Notes: a model not told the origin generated them from the sequence alone. DNA of 64,000 nucleotides from VRUE01 sp963699215 (GCA_963699215.1 OY969422.1:62001-126000); one strand, 5' to 3'; shown: positions 23,976-32,395, counted from the first letter of the stretch. Program-made: numbers and translations.

Positions 23976-26450
23976 ATGTTCACCCTCGCCGCCGGCCGCC
24001 GGGCCAAGTGGATCGTCTTCGCGGTCTGGTTCTTGGCGATCTTCATCGCCTCCGGCCCCGCCAACCTACCCGGCAAGTTCGAAGACGCCGAAAGCAACGA
24101 GGCGACCTCCTACCTGCCGGGCTCGGCCGAATCGACCGACGCGCTCGCGGCAACCGAAGAGCTGCAGAACGGCGAACTGGCGCCGGCGGTGATCGTCTAC
24201 CGGCGCGCTTCCGGACTCACCGCCGCCGACCGCCGCACGATCGTCGAAGACGTCGAGACGATGTCCCAGGGGGAGCGCTTCCCGGGCGTCGTCGCCGACG
24301 GCGAGACGGCCGCCGCGGGCGGCAAGGCGAGCGGCTCGAAAGCCGAACCGCCGCCACAGAGCGCGCCGCAGGGATGCGGCTCCACCACCACGACCGTGCC
24401 CGGCCAGCCGGCCGGCTACGCCCCCTTCGTCGGCCCGGTCTGCTCGACCGACGGCAAGGCGGCGATCGTCACCGCCTACATCGCCGGCAACGGCGAGGGC
24501 GACCGCATCCTCGACCCGGTCAAGGCCTGGCGCGACGAGATCTCCGATCCAGGCGGCGGCCTCGAGGTGAAGATCACCGGCGGCGCCGGCTTCTCCGCCG
24601 ACGCGATCGAAGTCTTCGAAGGGCTCGACGCCACCCTGCTGCTGGCGGCGCTCAGCCTGGTCATCTTCCTGCTGATCGTCATCTACCGCTCGCCCTTCTT
24701 CTTCCTCATCCCGCTGGCGGCGGTCGTCTTCGCCGAGACGCTCTCGCGCTCGATCGGCTACGGCGTCTCCGAGCTGGGGGTAACGATCAACGGCCAGTCG
24801 AGCTCGATCATGTCGGTGCTCGTCCTCGGCGCCGGCACGGACTACGCGCTGCTGCTGGTCGCCCGCTATCGCGAGGAGCTGCACCGCACGGTCGACAAGC
24901 ACGAGGCGATGCGCACGGCGCTCGCCTCGGCCGGCCCGGCGATCTTCGCCTCGGCGGCGACCGTGATCGCGGCGCTGCTCTGCCTGACGCTGGCCAAGGT
25001 CAACGGCACCGCCGGCCTCGGCCCAATCGCCGCGATCGGCATCGCCTGCGCGGCGCTCTCGATGCTGACCCTGCTGCCGGCGCTCTTGACTATCTTCGGC
25101 CGCCGCGCCTTCTGGCCCTTCGTCCCGCACACGGCGCAGACGGCCCCCACCGCGGAGGACATCTCCGAGCGGGCGCGGCACCGCATCGTCGAGGGCGGCG
25201 CGATGGCCGCTCTCGCCCGCGTCATCGTCGCCTGCCTGCTGGTGCTCGTCCTGCTGCCGCTGGTCCTGGTCAACTGGGTCCTGCGCCGCCTCAGCGGCCG
25301 GCGCATCCCCTCGCTGATCGTCGGCCCGCTCGACCGGGCGGTCTTCACCCCTTACGAGGTGAGGCGCCACCGGCTCGAGCACGCCGCCGACGCCACCCAC
25401 GGCTTCTGGAAACGGGTCGGCGACCGGGTCGCGGCGGGCCCGCAGCGGGTGATGCTCGGCGCGATCGGGGTGCTGCTGGTCTGCTGCGCCGGCTTCGCCT
25501 TCTTCTCCACCGAACTGACCACCGAAGACAGCTACCGCACCGAAGTCGAGTCGGTCGAAGGCCAGCACCTGCTCGACAGGAGCTTCCCTTCGGGCACGAC
25601 CGCACCGACCGACATCGTCGTCGAGAACGACAGCGAAGTGTCCGCCGTGCGCAACGCGGTGGTCCAAGTCGAAGGCGTCGAGGCGGTCTCCGGCCCGGTC
25701 GCCCAGGGCTCGCCCGGCACGCTGATCCAGGCGACGCTGGAACCCAACCCATACTCGACCGAGGCCTTCGACTTGATCGAGCCGATCCGCGAAGCCGCCC
25801 ATGAGGTCGCCCCCAGCACCCTCGTCGGCGGCCCGAGCGCGATCGAATTCGACGTGCGCGACGCCGCCGCCCGCGACTCGCTCGTGATCCCCCCGATCGT
25901 GCTCGTCGTCGTCTTCCTGATCCTGATCGGGCTGCTGCGCGCGGTCGTCGCGCCGCTGGTCCTGATCGGGACCGTGATCCTCAGCTTCCTCGCCGCCCTC
26001 GGCGTCGGCTACTTCGCCTTCGACGTGATCTTCGGCTTCCCCGGCTCCGACCCCTCGCTGCCGCTCTTCGCCTTCGTCTTCCTGGTCGCGCTCGGGGTCG
26101 ACTACAACATCTTCCTGATCGCCCGCGCGCGCGAGGAAACGGTCGCGCACGGCTCCCGGGAAGGCATCCTGCGCGCCCTCGCCGTCACCGGCGCGGTCAT
26201 CACCAGCGCCGGCATCGTCCTCGCCGGCACCTTCTCGGTGCTCGGCTCGCTGCCGCTCACCTTCCTCACCGAGATCGGCTTCGTGGTCGCCTTCGGCGTC
26301 CTCCTCGACACCTTCCTCGTCCGCAGCATCCTCGTCCCCGCCATCGCCCTCACCGTGGGCGACAAGTTCTGGTGGCCCTCGGCCCTCTCGAAGAGAGGGC
26401 ACGAAGCCGCGGCTGCCACTGCGTCCGAGCAAGAACTGACCCGCCGCTAA
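23976..26450 (+). CDS. MMPL/RND-family membrane transporter 3
   Basis: An 824-residue MMPL protein of a different subgroup from the other two. It begins MFTLAAGRRAKWIVFAVWF (first helix about residues 12-30). A periplasmic domain contains a Ser/Gly/Pro/Gln-rich loop near residues 110-130. The first helix bundle has GAGTDYALLLVARYREE and the second LGVDYNIFLIARAREE. This subgroup resembles actinobacterial YdfJ/MmpL-like efflux proteins. A GTG at 23964 is a possible alternative start. It follows the DUF255 gene by 71 bp. A large palindrome separates it from the convergent glnA. Confidence 0.87.
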   Translation: MFTLAAGRRAKWIVFAVWFLAIFIASGPANLPGKFEDAESNEATSYLPGSAESTDALAATEELQNGELAPAVIVYRRASGLTAADRRTIVEDVETMSQGERFPGVVADGETAAAGGKASGSKAEPPPQSAPQGCGSTTTTVPGQPAGYAPFVGPVCSTDGKAAIVTAYIAGNGEGDRILDPVKAWRDEISDPGGGLEVKITGGAGFSADAIEVFEGLDATLLLAALSLVIFLLIVIYRSPFFFLIPLAAVVFAETLSRSIGYGVSELGVTINGQSSSIMSVLVLGAGTDYALLLVARYREELHRTVDKHEAMRTALASAGPAIFASAATVIAALLCLTLAKVNGTAGLGPIAAIGIACAALSMLTLLPALLTIFGRRAFWPFVPHTAQTAPTAEDISERARHRIVEGGAMAALARVIVACLLVLVLLPLVLVNWVLRRLSGRRIPSLIVGPLDRAVFTPYEVRRHRLEHAADATHGFWKRVGDRVAAGPQRVMLGAIGVLLVCCAGFAFFSTELTTEDSYRTEVESVEGQHLLDRSFPSGTTAPTDIVVENDSEVSAVRNAVVQVEGVEAVSGPVAQGSPGTLIQATLEPNPYSTEAFDLIEPIREAAHEVAPSTLVGGPSAIEFDVRDAAARDSLVIPPIVLVVVFLILIGLLRAVVAPLVLIGTVILSFLAALGVGYFAFDVIFGFPGSDPSLPLFAFVFLVALGVDYNIFLIARAREETVAHGSREGILRALAVTGAVITSAGIVLAGTFSVLGSLPLTFLTEIGFVVAFGVLLDTFLVRSILVPAIALTVGDKFWWPSALSKRGHEAAAATASEQELTRR

Positions 26451-26457
26451 GCGCCCT

Positions 26458-26547
26458 CGCGCGAGTGGCGTGGGGTGAAGGGGGTCGAGGACGGACCGTG
26501 GCCCGCCCGCAGTGCCCCCCTTACCCCACGACAGGACCCGCGCGCTG
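26458..26547. terminator. Palindrome between convergent MMPL and glnA genes
   Basis: CGTGGGGTGAAGGGGG (26469-26484) pairs with CCCCCCTTACCCCACG (26515-26530), 14 of 16 positions. Outer GCGCG-rich flanks also pair. It fills the gap between two convergent genes and probably ends transcription from both sides. Confidence 0.6.
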
Positions 26548-26552
26548 TGGCG

Positions 26553-27905
26553 TTAGAGGACGGGTAGGAAGTTCTCGATCTCGTAGGGGGTTACCTGGAC
26601 GCGGTAGTCGTCCCATTCCTGCCGCTTGATCTCGATGAAGCGGCGGAAGGTGTGCTCGCCCAGGGTGCGCAGGACCAGCTCTGAGTCGGCGGCGATGTCG
26701 ATCGCCTCGCCCAGCGTCTCCGGCAGCTGCTCGATCCCGCGCTGCGAGCGCTCCTCCGGCGAGAGGTGGTAGAGGTTCTGCTCCATCGGCTCGGGCAGCT
26801 CGTAGCCCTTCTCGACCCCTTCCAGGCCGGCCTGCAGCATGCCCGCGAAGCAGAGGTAGGGGTTGCAGGCGGGGTCGGGGCAGCGCAGCTCGGCCCGCGT
26901 CGCCCCCTCCTTGCCGGGGTGGTAGAGCGGCACCCGGATAAGGGCCGAGCGGTTGCGGCGCGACCAGGCCAGGTAGACCGGCGCCTCGTAGCCGGGGACG
27001 AGCCGCTTGTAGGAGTTGACCCACTGGGCGAAGAGCGGCGAGATCTCGCGCGCGTGGCGCAGCTGGCCGGCGATGAAGGCCTTCGCCGTGGCCGAGAGGA
27101 AGTACTGGTCGTCGGGGTCGAAGAAGGCGTTCTTGCCGTCTTTGGTCAGCGACTGGTGGACGTGCATGCCGGAGCCGTTCTCGCCGAACAGCGGCTTCGG
27201 CATGAAGGTCGCGTGCCAGCCGTATTTCATCGCGTACTCCTTGACGACGATGCGGTAGGTCATGCAGTCGTCGGACATCTGCAGCGCGTCCTTGTAGCGC
27301 ATGTCGACCTCGTGCTGGGAGGGGCCGACCTCGTGGTGGGTGTACTCGACGTGGATCCCCATCTTCTCCAGCGCCAGCACGGTGTCGCGACGCACGTCGG
27401 AGCCGGCGTCGAGCGTGGTCAGGTCGAAGTAGCCGCCGTCATCGAGCACCTCGGGCACGCCGCTCTCCGGCTTGGCCGAGCGGAAGTAGAAGAACTCGAG
27501 CTCGGGGCCGATGTTGTAGGCGTCGAAGCCGAGGTCCTGGGCGCGCTGCAGGGCGCGCCGCATGATCCAGCGCGGGTCGCCCTCGTAGGGGTCGCCGCCG
27601 GGGACGCGGACGTCGCAGAACATCCGCGCAACTGCGTTCTCGCCTTCCGGGCGCCAGGGGATGAGCGCGAAGGTCGAGGGGTCGGGCATCGCGATCATGT
27701 CCGACTCCTCGATCGGGTTGAAGCCGGTGATCGAGGAGCCGTCGAAGCCCATGCCGCCCTCGAGCGCGTCCTCCAGTTCGGACGAGTTGATCGAGAAGCT
27801 CTTCAGCTGGCCGAGCACGTCGGTGAACCAGAGCCGGATGAAGCGAACGTCGCGCTCCTTGACGATCTCGGCTACATCGGCGGCGCTGGTTGGTTGCTCT
27901 GCCAT
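26553..27905 (-). CDS. glnA: Glutamine synthetase type I
   Basis: A 450-residue GSI that makes glutamine from glutamate, ammonia and ATP in the cytoplasm. Motifs are present: MGFDGSSITGF (latch and N-terminal domain), GPELEFFYF, the ammonia/glutamate loop HHEVGPSQHEVDMRY, NGSGMHVHQSL, and NSYKRLVPGYEAP with NRSALIRVP. The length fits the GSI-alpha type. The C-terminal region has NLYHLSPEER, where a Tyr occupies the adenylylation position of GSI-beta, so modification cannot be excluded. AAGGAG lies about 9 nt before the ATG. The 233-bp upstream region contains a separate dyad listed below. Confidence 0.93.
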   Translation of the reverse strand: MAEQPTSAADVAEIVKERDVRFIRLWFTDVLGQLKSFSINSSELEDALEGGMGFDGSSITGFNPIEESDMIAMPDPSTFALIPWRPEGENAVARMFCDVRVPGGDPYEGDPRWIMRRALQRAQDLGFDAYNIGPELEFFYFRSAKPESGVPEVLDDGGYFDLTTLDAGSDVRRDTVLALEKMGIHVEYTHHEVGPSQHEVDMRYKDALQMSDDCMTYRIVVKEYAMKYGWHATFMPKPLFGENGSGMHVHQSLTKDGKNAFFDPDDQYFLSATAKAFIAGQLRHAREISPLFAQWVNSYKRLVPGYEAPVYLAWSRRNRSALIRVPLYHPGKEGATRAELRCPDPACNPYLCFAGMLQAGLEGVEKGYELPEPMEQNLYHLSPEERSQRGIEQLPETLGEAIDIAADSELVLRTLGEHTFRRFIEIKRQEWDDYRVQVTPYEIENFLPVL

Positions 27906-28043
27906 TCCCCCGTCTCCTTCGTGGCTGGTCGGCGCGGTCGGGGCAAAGATAGGCGAACTGAACCGATGAGGTGCAAAACCTCGTAATACGGGTATCTGAC
28001 GATCCGCCTCACAGGGGGTTGCGAGAGCGTCCGAATCTCGGTA

Positions 28044-28064
28044 TAACTTACTTCGCGTAAGTTA
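28044..28064. promoter_or_regulatory. TAACTTAC dyad between glnA and AhpD-like gene
   Basis: TAACTTAC-TTCGC-GTAAGTTA is a perfect 8-bp inverted repeat in an AT-richer stretch, followed by three GTAAAG copies (28074-28098). It is 75 bp before the AhpD-like gene and about 140 bp before glnA. It does not match the GlnR box pattern well. The regulator is unknown. Confidence 0.55.
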
Positions 28065-28138
28065 ATGGCTTAAAGTAAAGTAAAGGCCACGTAAAGGCTC
28101 TGTTAAGCGGAATTCCGCCCACCCGAGCCAAAGGCGGG

Positions 28139-28711
28139 ATGCAAGTGACTGTAAAAACGGCAGTGAGCAGATTTCAGATCCACGACGAGTTGACGGCCCC
28201 CGACGAGAGTGCTCCCCTGATCAAGAGCATCCAGGCGGCCGGCGGCGCGGTGACCAAGTTCGTCGGCGTCCTCGCCGGCGCGCCAGCCGTGCTGCGGGCC
28301 TACACGCGGATGCGTTCGGAGCTGCGCGGCGGCGTCCTGCCGCTGGCGACCCGCGAGCGGATCGCCCTCGCCGTTGCCGAGTACCGCCACGACTCCTACA
28401 GCATCGCCCAGCACGCTAAGTCGGCGCGACGCGCCGGCCTCGGGCTGGACGAGGTCTCGCGGGCGCGCAGCTTCGGCTCGGGCGACCCCAAGGAGGAGGC
28501 GCTGCTCGAGTACCTGAAGGCGACGCTGGAGGCCGACGGCTATCCCCCCCACCACCTGCACGAGGAGGCGCGGGAGATCGGCTGGAGCGACGAGGAGCTG
28601 CTCGAGGCGGTCGCGAACATGGCGCTGAACGAGTTTCAGAGCCTGATCGCCAGCGCGGCGGCGCTGCCCAAAGATCAGGCGACGCCCGAAGTGCTCCCCT
28701 CAGCGGCGTAA
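28139..28711 (+). CDS. AhpD/carboxymuconolactone decarboxylase-like protein without redox Cys
   Basis: A 190-residue all-helical AhpD-like protein. The family motif ExxxCxxCxxxH is replaced: the segment reads AVAEYRHDSYSIAQHAKSARRAG, so both Cys positions are Asp and Ser while the Glu and His remain. It therefore cannot act as a CxxC peroxidase reductant, and the true role is unknown. AAAGG precedes the ATG. The stop codon TAA lies in the 4-nt loop of a 10-bp hairpin. It is divergent from glnA and convergent with a secreted protein gene. Confidence 0.75.
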   Translation: MQVTVKTAVSRFQIHDELTAPDESAPLIKSIQAAGGAVTKFVGVLAGAPAVLRAYTRMRSELRGGVLPLATRERIALAVAEYRHDSYSIAQHAKSARRAGLGLDEVSRARSFGSGDPKEEALLEYLKATLEADGYPPHHLHEEAREIGWSDEELLEAVANMALNEFQSLIASAAALPKDQATPEVLPSAA

Positions 28712-28721
28712 GCCGCTGAGG
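28698..28721. terminator. Hairpin with stop codon in the loop
   Basis: CCTCAGCGGC-GTAA-GCCGCTGAGG is a perfect 10-bp stem whose loop contains the TAA stop of the AhpD-like gene. It lies two bases before the stop of the convergent gene, so it may serve both. Confidence 0.7.
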
Positions 28722-28722
28722 A

Positions 28723-29457
28723 TCAGTCCTCCACCACAGTGGCGGTGTAGAGGAGGCGGGCAGTGGAGTAGCGGCAGCCGTAGGTGGCTCGCTGGCCCAC
28801 TTTTTCCTGTGCCTTGCCCTGGCGGACGTCGGTGGTGTTGGTGCATTTGCCCGGCTCGCGGCTGGCTCGCCAGGCGTTTTTCGCCGAGAGGTCCTGGGCG
28901 AAGGCGGGGGCCCAGGTGGGGATCGTCAGGCCGACTATGTCGTCCTTTTCCACCTTCAGCGAGGCGCCGAACTTGACCGTCTGGCCGAGGTAGGGACTGA
29001 GCACGTGGATCGAGCCCTGGCGGCGCAGGTTGTAGCGGGGCGGGTCGGAACCGGGGACGCGGCGCAGGATCGAGAGCCGTGCCTGAGGCGGGACGCCGAA
29101 GAAGTTGTTGAAGAACGAGCGCTGCATGGTGGTCGGCTCCGCCAGGGTCAGCGTCCAGGCCTTCACCTGGCCGTCTTTGCGCACGCGGAACGGCAGGCCC
29201 CCCTGATCCGTGCTGACCTGGAAGCCGGTGACGCTGCCGACCGCCTGGCAGGGCAGCTCGGGACAGGACGGGTCGGGCGTGCTGGCGGTGCTGCCGAGGA
29301 CCACGGTCGTGCGCGGGTTGGTCGCGGCGCCGGCGCCGGCGGCCATCGCGACCAGGGCGGCGAGGCAACAGGCCAGCGCGACCGCGGCTGCGAGCCGGCT
29401 GCGCCCGGCGATCCGATCGGCGACGCCAGCCCTCTGGGAAAACCTCGACATGCCCAT
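28723..29457 (-). CDS. Secreted protein of unknown function
   Basis: A 244-residue protein with a clear signal peptide (basic N-region, then LAAAVALACCLAALVAMAAGAGA, cleavage near residue 45). The mature part has four Cys in two pairs (CPELPC near residue 65; Cys near 208 and 228) that could form disulfides. It is otherwise rich in beta-prone segments, with no known catalytic motif. No homologue can be named from sequence alone. Such exported proteins without domains are common in Solirubrobacterales. It lies downstream of the RlpA-like gene on the same strand, 54 bp after an intrinsic terminator begins, so it probably has its own promoter. Confidence 0.7.
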   Translation of the reverse strand: MGMSRFSQRAGVADRIAGRSRLAAAVALACCLAALVAMAAGAGAATNPRTTVVLGSTASTPDPSCPELPCQAVGSVTGFQVSTDQGGLPFRVRKDGQVKAWTLTLAEPTTMQRSFFNNFFGVPPQARLSILRRVPGSDPPRYNLRRQGSIHVLSPYLGQTVKFGASLKVEKDDIVGLTIPTWAPAFAQDLSAKNAWRASREPGKCTNTTDVRQGKAQEKVGQRATYGCRYSTARLLYTATVVED

Positions 29458-29489
29458 GCTCCTCTCGTAGAAAATCCCGCTCTGAGCGC

Positions 29490-29514
29490 AAAAGACTAGC
29501 CGCAGCGGCGGCTA
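29490..29514 (-). terminator. Intrinsic terminator overlapping the rlpA-like stop
   Basis: On the minus strand TAGCCGC-CGCT-GCGGCTA is followed by GTCTTTT. The TAG stop codon of the rlpA-like gene forms the first three bases of the stem. Confidence 0.7.
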
Positions 29515-30057
29515 TCGGCGACCGGCCTGGCGCTTGGAGCGCCAATTCCGCGCGTACTCGAGCGAGACGGCGAAGCGGATCTGGTCGGCACCGGCCCTGT
29601 CGAAGCGCAGGGCGCGCGCGGCGGCGTGGGTCAGGTCCCAGGAGTTGCCGACGCTGTAGGGGCCCCGGTCGATCACCTGGGTGACGATCGCGTGGCCGTG
29701 GTAGACGAACTTGACCGTGGTGCCGCAGGGCAGGTTGCGATGGGCGACGCCGACGGTGTGCGGGCGCAGCACCTGGCCGCAGGCGGTGTGATTGCCGTAG
29801 AGGCCGGGGCCGTACCAGGTCGCGCCGGCCCAGCGCATCGGCGTGAAGGCGATGCCGGCGCCTGCCTTGGCTTCGCTGGAGGCGACCGTCGAGGCGCCTC
29901 CGGTACCTGCCTGGGCGGGCGCCGCCGCCAGCGCGAGCGTCACGGCGAGGACGGGCAGTGCCACCCGGCGCGCACGCCGCTGCAGGCGCTCGTCGCTCAC
30001 GCGTCGCCCGGTGCCTGGATGATCTTGCCGCCAGAGGCGGTTCCTGCCTGTCTTCAT
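29512..30057 (-). CDS. RlpA-like double-psi beta-barrel protein
   Basis: A 181-residue exported protein. A signal sequence at residues about 29-50 (ALPVLAVTLALAAAPAQA) is followed by a double-psi beta-barrel with ATWYGPGLYGNHTACG, GVAHRNLPCGTTVKF and VIDRGPY, the conserved segments of RlpA/resuscitation-factor-like domains. Two Cys (CG...PCG) may form a disulfide. RlpA-type proteins act on or bind peptidoglycan. The gene sits directly behind a c-di-AMP riboswitch, as is typical for actinobacterial wall hydrolases. This implies control by c-di-AMP in wall homeostasis or dormancy exit. An intrinsic terminator overlaps the stop codon. Confidence 0.88.
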   Translation of the reverse strand: MKTGRNRLWRQDHPGTGRRVSDERLQRRARRVALPVLAVTLALAAAPAQAGTGGASTVASSEAKAGAGIAFTPMRWAGATWYGPGLYGNHTACGQVLRPHTVGVAHRNLPCGTTVKFVYHGHAIVTQVIDRGPYSVGNSWDLTHAAARALRFDRAGADQIRFAVSLEYARNWRSKRQAGRR

Positions 30058-30063
30058 CGCTCT

Positions 30064-30197
30064 TTCGAAGCGCTTACGGGGTTAGCTGACGGGCTCGCGC
30101 TGAAAGAGCTGCGCTACGCGGCAGATGCCGGCGATTCGCCCCAACTTGTGGGTCCCCCGCTCCCCGCGATATGTGGCGGAGATTCAGCGGAAGTTGG
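30064..30197 (-). ncRNA. c-di-AMP riboswitch (ydaO/yuaA type)
   Basis: Reading the minus strand, the conserved core appears in order: CGCTGAATC, GGAGCGGGGGACCCA, TTGGGGCGAATC, then GAGCCCGTCAGCTAACC and CGTAAGCGC. This is the signature of the ydaO c-di-AMP riboswitch, ending 7 nt before the rlpA-like ATG. In actinobacteria this class precedes cell-wall hydrolase and Rpf-type genes. There is no separate terminator before the gene, so control may be on translation or through the 3' end of the aptamer (GCTTCGAAAGAGCG). Boundaries are approximate. Confidence 0.92.
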
Positions 30198-30240
30198 CGG
30201 CACGTTAGCAGACGCTAAGACAGGAAATCGTGAAGAGGTT

Positions 30241-30272
30241 GAGAAGGCCCCCTCCGGGGAGGGGGCCTTCTC
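30241..30272 (-). terminator. Strong hairpin after rnpB
   Basis: GAGAAGGCCCCCTCC and its exact complement form a 15-bp stem with a 2-nt loop (30241-30272), just downstream of the mature RNase P RNA 3' end. No T-run follows; it may act as terminator or processing signal before the riboswitch. Confidence 0.65.
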
Positions 30273-30642
30273 GTAGCGGGCCTGTAAGCCGGATCCTGTC
30301 GGGAGCAACCATCTATCTCTGCGGGACCGCGGTCCCGAGGGGCCGCCGAAGCGGCCCTGCGGCCTACCTGGATCTCGCCGGGCAGGGTCGACGATCCTGT
30401 TTGGCCTTGCACCGGGCGGGGTTTGCCTGGCCGCCGCGTCACCGCGGCGCCGGTGCGCTCTTACCGCACCATTTCACCTTTGCCTGTACGCGGCTCACGT
30501 GTGGCCGCGCCATCGGCCGTGTGTTTCTGTGGCACTTTCCCGCGGGTTTCCCCGGGTGGGCGTTACCCACCGCCCTCGCCCTATGGTGTCCGGACTTTCC
30601 TCGAGGGGTTTTCTCTCCCCCCGCGGTCGCTCAGCCCGCTGT
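30273..30642 (-). ncRNA. rnpB: RNase P RNA (type A)
   Basis: The minus strand carries GAGGAAAGTCCGGACACC (5' P4 region), GGGTAACGCCCACCC, CACAGAAACA, GGTAAGAGCGCACC and near the 3' end GACAGGATCCGGCTTACAGG, all hallmarks of bacterial RNase P RNA. The ends AGCGGGCTG (near 30640) and CAGGCCCGCT (near 30276) pair as helix P1. It is about 370 nt long. It is transcribed towards the c-di-AMP riboswitch and away from the SDR gene at 30703. Confidence 0.95.
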
Positions 30643-30702
30643 CCCATGGTACCGCGAGGCGAGCTGCGCTCGCGACAATTGCATCGAATAACCTGCGCGG
30701 TG

Positions 30703-31524
30703 ATGCCAGTCGCCGTCGTCACCGGGGCGGGAAGCGGGCTCGGGCGTGCGATCGCCCTCGATCTCGCCAGCCGCGGCTTTCTCGTCAACGTCACCGACGT
30801 CGACGTCGATGCGGCCGCACGCACGGCGGCGGAGATCGGCGCAGGCGGCACATCCACCGCCCTTGATGTGCGCGACGAGGCGGCATGCCGGGCGGCGGCG
30901 GAGACAGCCGCGCGCTCGGGATCCCTCGACGTCTGGGTGAACAACGCCGGCATCCTCTTCAGCGGACTGCCCTGGGAGCAGAACGCCGATATGCGCCGCG
31001 CGATGCTCGAGGTGAACACGATCGGCACGATGAACGGGACCCTCGCCGCGCTCGACACGATGATCCCCGCCGGCCGCGGGCACGTGATCAACATCGTCTC
31101 GCTCGCCGGCCTGATCGCGGCACCGGGCGAGGTCAGCTACTCGGCCAGCAAGCACGCCGCGATGGCGTTCACCCTGGGGACGCTCTTCGATCTGCGCCGG
31201 GCGGGCATCTCGGGGGTCGAGCTCTCGGCGGTCTGCCCGGACGGCATCTGGACCCCGATGCTCGAAAGCCGCCTGGACGACCCGGAAGTCGCCGCGTCCT
31301 TCGGCGGCCAGTTGCTGCAGCCAGAGGAGGTCGCACGCGAGGTGGGGAAGCTGACCGAACGCCCACGACCGCTCGTCGTCATCCCCCGCTGGCGCGGCCC
31401 CCTGCTGCGCGTCTTCGACGCCTTACCCCGCCTCACCCTGCGGCTGCTGCCCCTGCTGCTGCGAGATTCGCTGCGCAAACAGCGGCGCTACAAGCGCCTC
31501 ATAGAAGCGGGCAAGTGGCCCTAG
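30703..31524 (+). CDS. Short-chain dehydrogenase/reductase
   Basis: A 273-residue classical SDR. The cofactor motif is TGAGSGLG (near residues 7-14), with NNAG, catalytic Ser in NIVSLAG and YSASK. Asp residues after beta-2 (TDVDVD) suggest NAD(H) preference. The C terminus has a basic/hydrophobic tail (RLLPLLLRDSLRKQRRYKRL) that may bind membrane. The substrate is unknown. TAACCT lies 8 nt before the ATG, so a leaderless transcript starts just beyond the 5' end of rnpB on the other strand. The stop codon directly abuts the lexA stop on the opposite strand. Confidence 0.85.
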   Translation: MPVAVVTGAGSGLGRAIALDLASRGFLVNVTDVDVDAAARTAAEIGAGGTSTALDVRDEAACRAAAETAARSGSLDVWVNNAGILFSGLPWEQNADMRRAMLEVNTIGTMNGTLAALDTMIPAGRGHVINIVSLAGLIAAPGEVSYSASKHAAMAFTLGTLFDLRRAGISGVELSAVCPDGIWTPMLESRLDDPEVAASFGGQLLQPEEVAREVGKLTERPRPLVVIPRWRGPLLRVFDALPRLTLRLLPLLLRDSLRKQRRYKRLIEAGKWP

Positions 31525-32139
31525 TCAGACCTTGCGGACGACGCCGATCACGCGACCGAGAACGGTGACCTCGGCGCTGCGGATCGGCTCCATCGTCTCG
31601 TTCTCGGGCTGCAGCCGGATGTGGTCGGCTTCGCGGAAGAAGCGCTTGACCGTGGCCTCGTCGCCGATCATGGCGACGACGATCTCGCCGTCGGTCGCAT
31701 CGTCGACGGGACGGACGACGACGTAGTCGCCCTCGAAGATTCCCGCTTCGACCATGCTCTCGCCTCGCACGCGGAGGATGTAGTCGCCTTCCTCGCCGCC
31801 GATCACGTCGGGGATCTCGATGTATTCCTCGATGTTCTCCTCGGCGAGGATCGGCGCCCCGGCAGCGACCTGGCCGACCAGCGGCAGGCCGGAGCCCTCG
31901 GGCCGGATCGTCTTCTTCGCCTTGTCGAAGAGCAGCTCGATCGCCCGCGGCTTGGAGGGGTCGCGGCGCAGCAGGCCGATCTTCTCCAGGTTGGAGAGAT
32001 GCGCGTGCACGGTCGAGGAGGAGTGCAGGCCGACGGCTTTGCCGATCTCGCGCACGGTCGGCGGATAGCCGGTTTTTGCTGCGTAGCGGCGGATGAAGTC
32101 GAAGATCTCCTTCTGCCTCTTGGTCAGGTCCAGGTCCAC
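31525..32139 (-). CDS. lexA: LexA SOS repressor
   Basis: A 204-residue SOS repressor and self-cleaving S24 peptidase. The N-terminal winged helix is LTKRQKEIFDFIRRYAAKTGYPPTVREIG. The cleavage site is Ala93-Gly94 in GQVAAGAPI, the nucleophile Ser128 in VRGESMVEAG, and the general base Lys165 in ATVKRFF. The start is GTG at 32139 with GAGGAGGA about 7 nt upstream; upstream codons in the frame belong to the promoter. A perfect actinobacterial LexA box lies 40 bp upstream, showing autorepression. RecA and other SOS genes are not in the window. Confidence 0.95.
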   Translation of the reverse strand: MDLDLTKRQKEIFDFIRRYAAKTGYPPTVREIGKAVGLHSSSTVHAHLSNLEKIGLLRRDPSKPRAIELLFDKAKKTIRPEGSGLPLVGQVAAGAPILAEENIEEYIEIPDVIGGEEGDYILRVRGESMVEAGIFEGDYVVVRPVDDATDGEIVVAMIGDEATVKRFFREADHIRLQPENETMEPIRSAEVTVLGRVIGVVRKV

Positions 32140-32178
32140 CAAGCGATCCTCCTCAATGGCAAAGCACGCACGAACGTT

Positions 32179-32192
32179 CGAACACTTGTTCG
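32179..32192. promoter_or_regulatory. LexA binding site (SOS box)
   Basis: CGAACACTTGTTCG matches the Gram-positive/actinobacterial consensus CGAAC-N4-GTTCG exactly. It lies 40 bp upstream of the lexA start, and a second overlapping CGAACGTTCG (32171-32180) adjoins it. Confidence 0.93.
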
Positions 32193-32281
32193 CAGCGTAG
32201 CGCCCGATCCGGATGCGTGCAAGCCGTGGCCCCACCCGCAAGCCCCCGCACAGCCAAACATCTAGAATCGACCGCCCTCGA

Positions 32282-32367
32282 GCGGCTGTGGCGGAACTGG
32301 TAGACGCGCAAGGTTGAGGGCCTTGTGCCCCTAACGGGGCGTGATGGTTCGACTCCATTCAGCCGCA
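32282..32367 (+). tRNA. tRNA-Leu (anticodon GAG)
   Basis: An 86-nt class II tRNA. The acceptor stem GCGGCTG pairs with CAGCCGC and the discriminator is A. The anticodon stem-loop is CAAGG-TTGAGGG-CCTTG with anticodon GAG. The long variable arm is TGCCCCTAACGGGGCGT, and the T arm contains GGTTCGACTCC. No CCA is encoded. A clear terminator follows. Confidence 0.95.
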
Positions 32368-32374
32368 TCGAAAG

Positions 32375-32395
32375 CCCCCGCAGGTCGGGGGTTTT
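32375..32395 (+). terminator. Intrinsic terminator of tRNA-Leu
   Basis: CCCCCG-CAGGT-CGGGGG followed by TTTT, starting 8 bp after the tRNA end. Confidence 0.9.
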
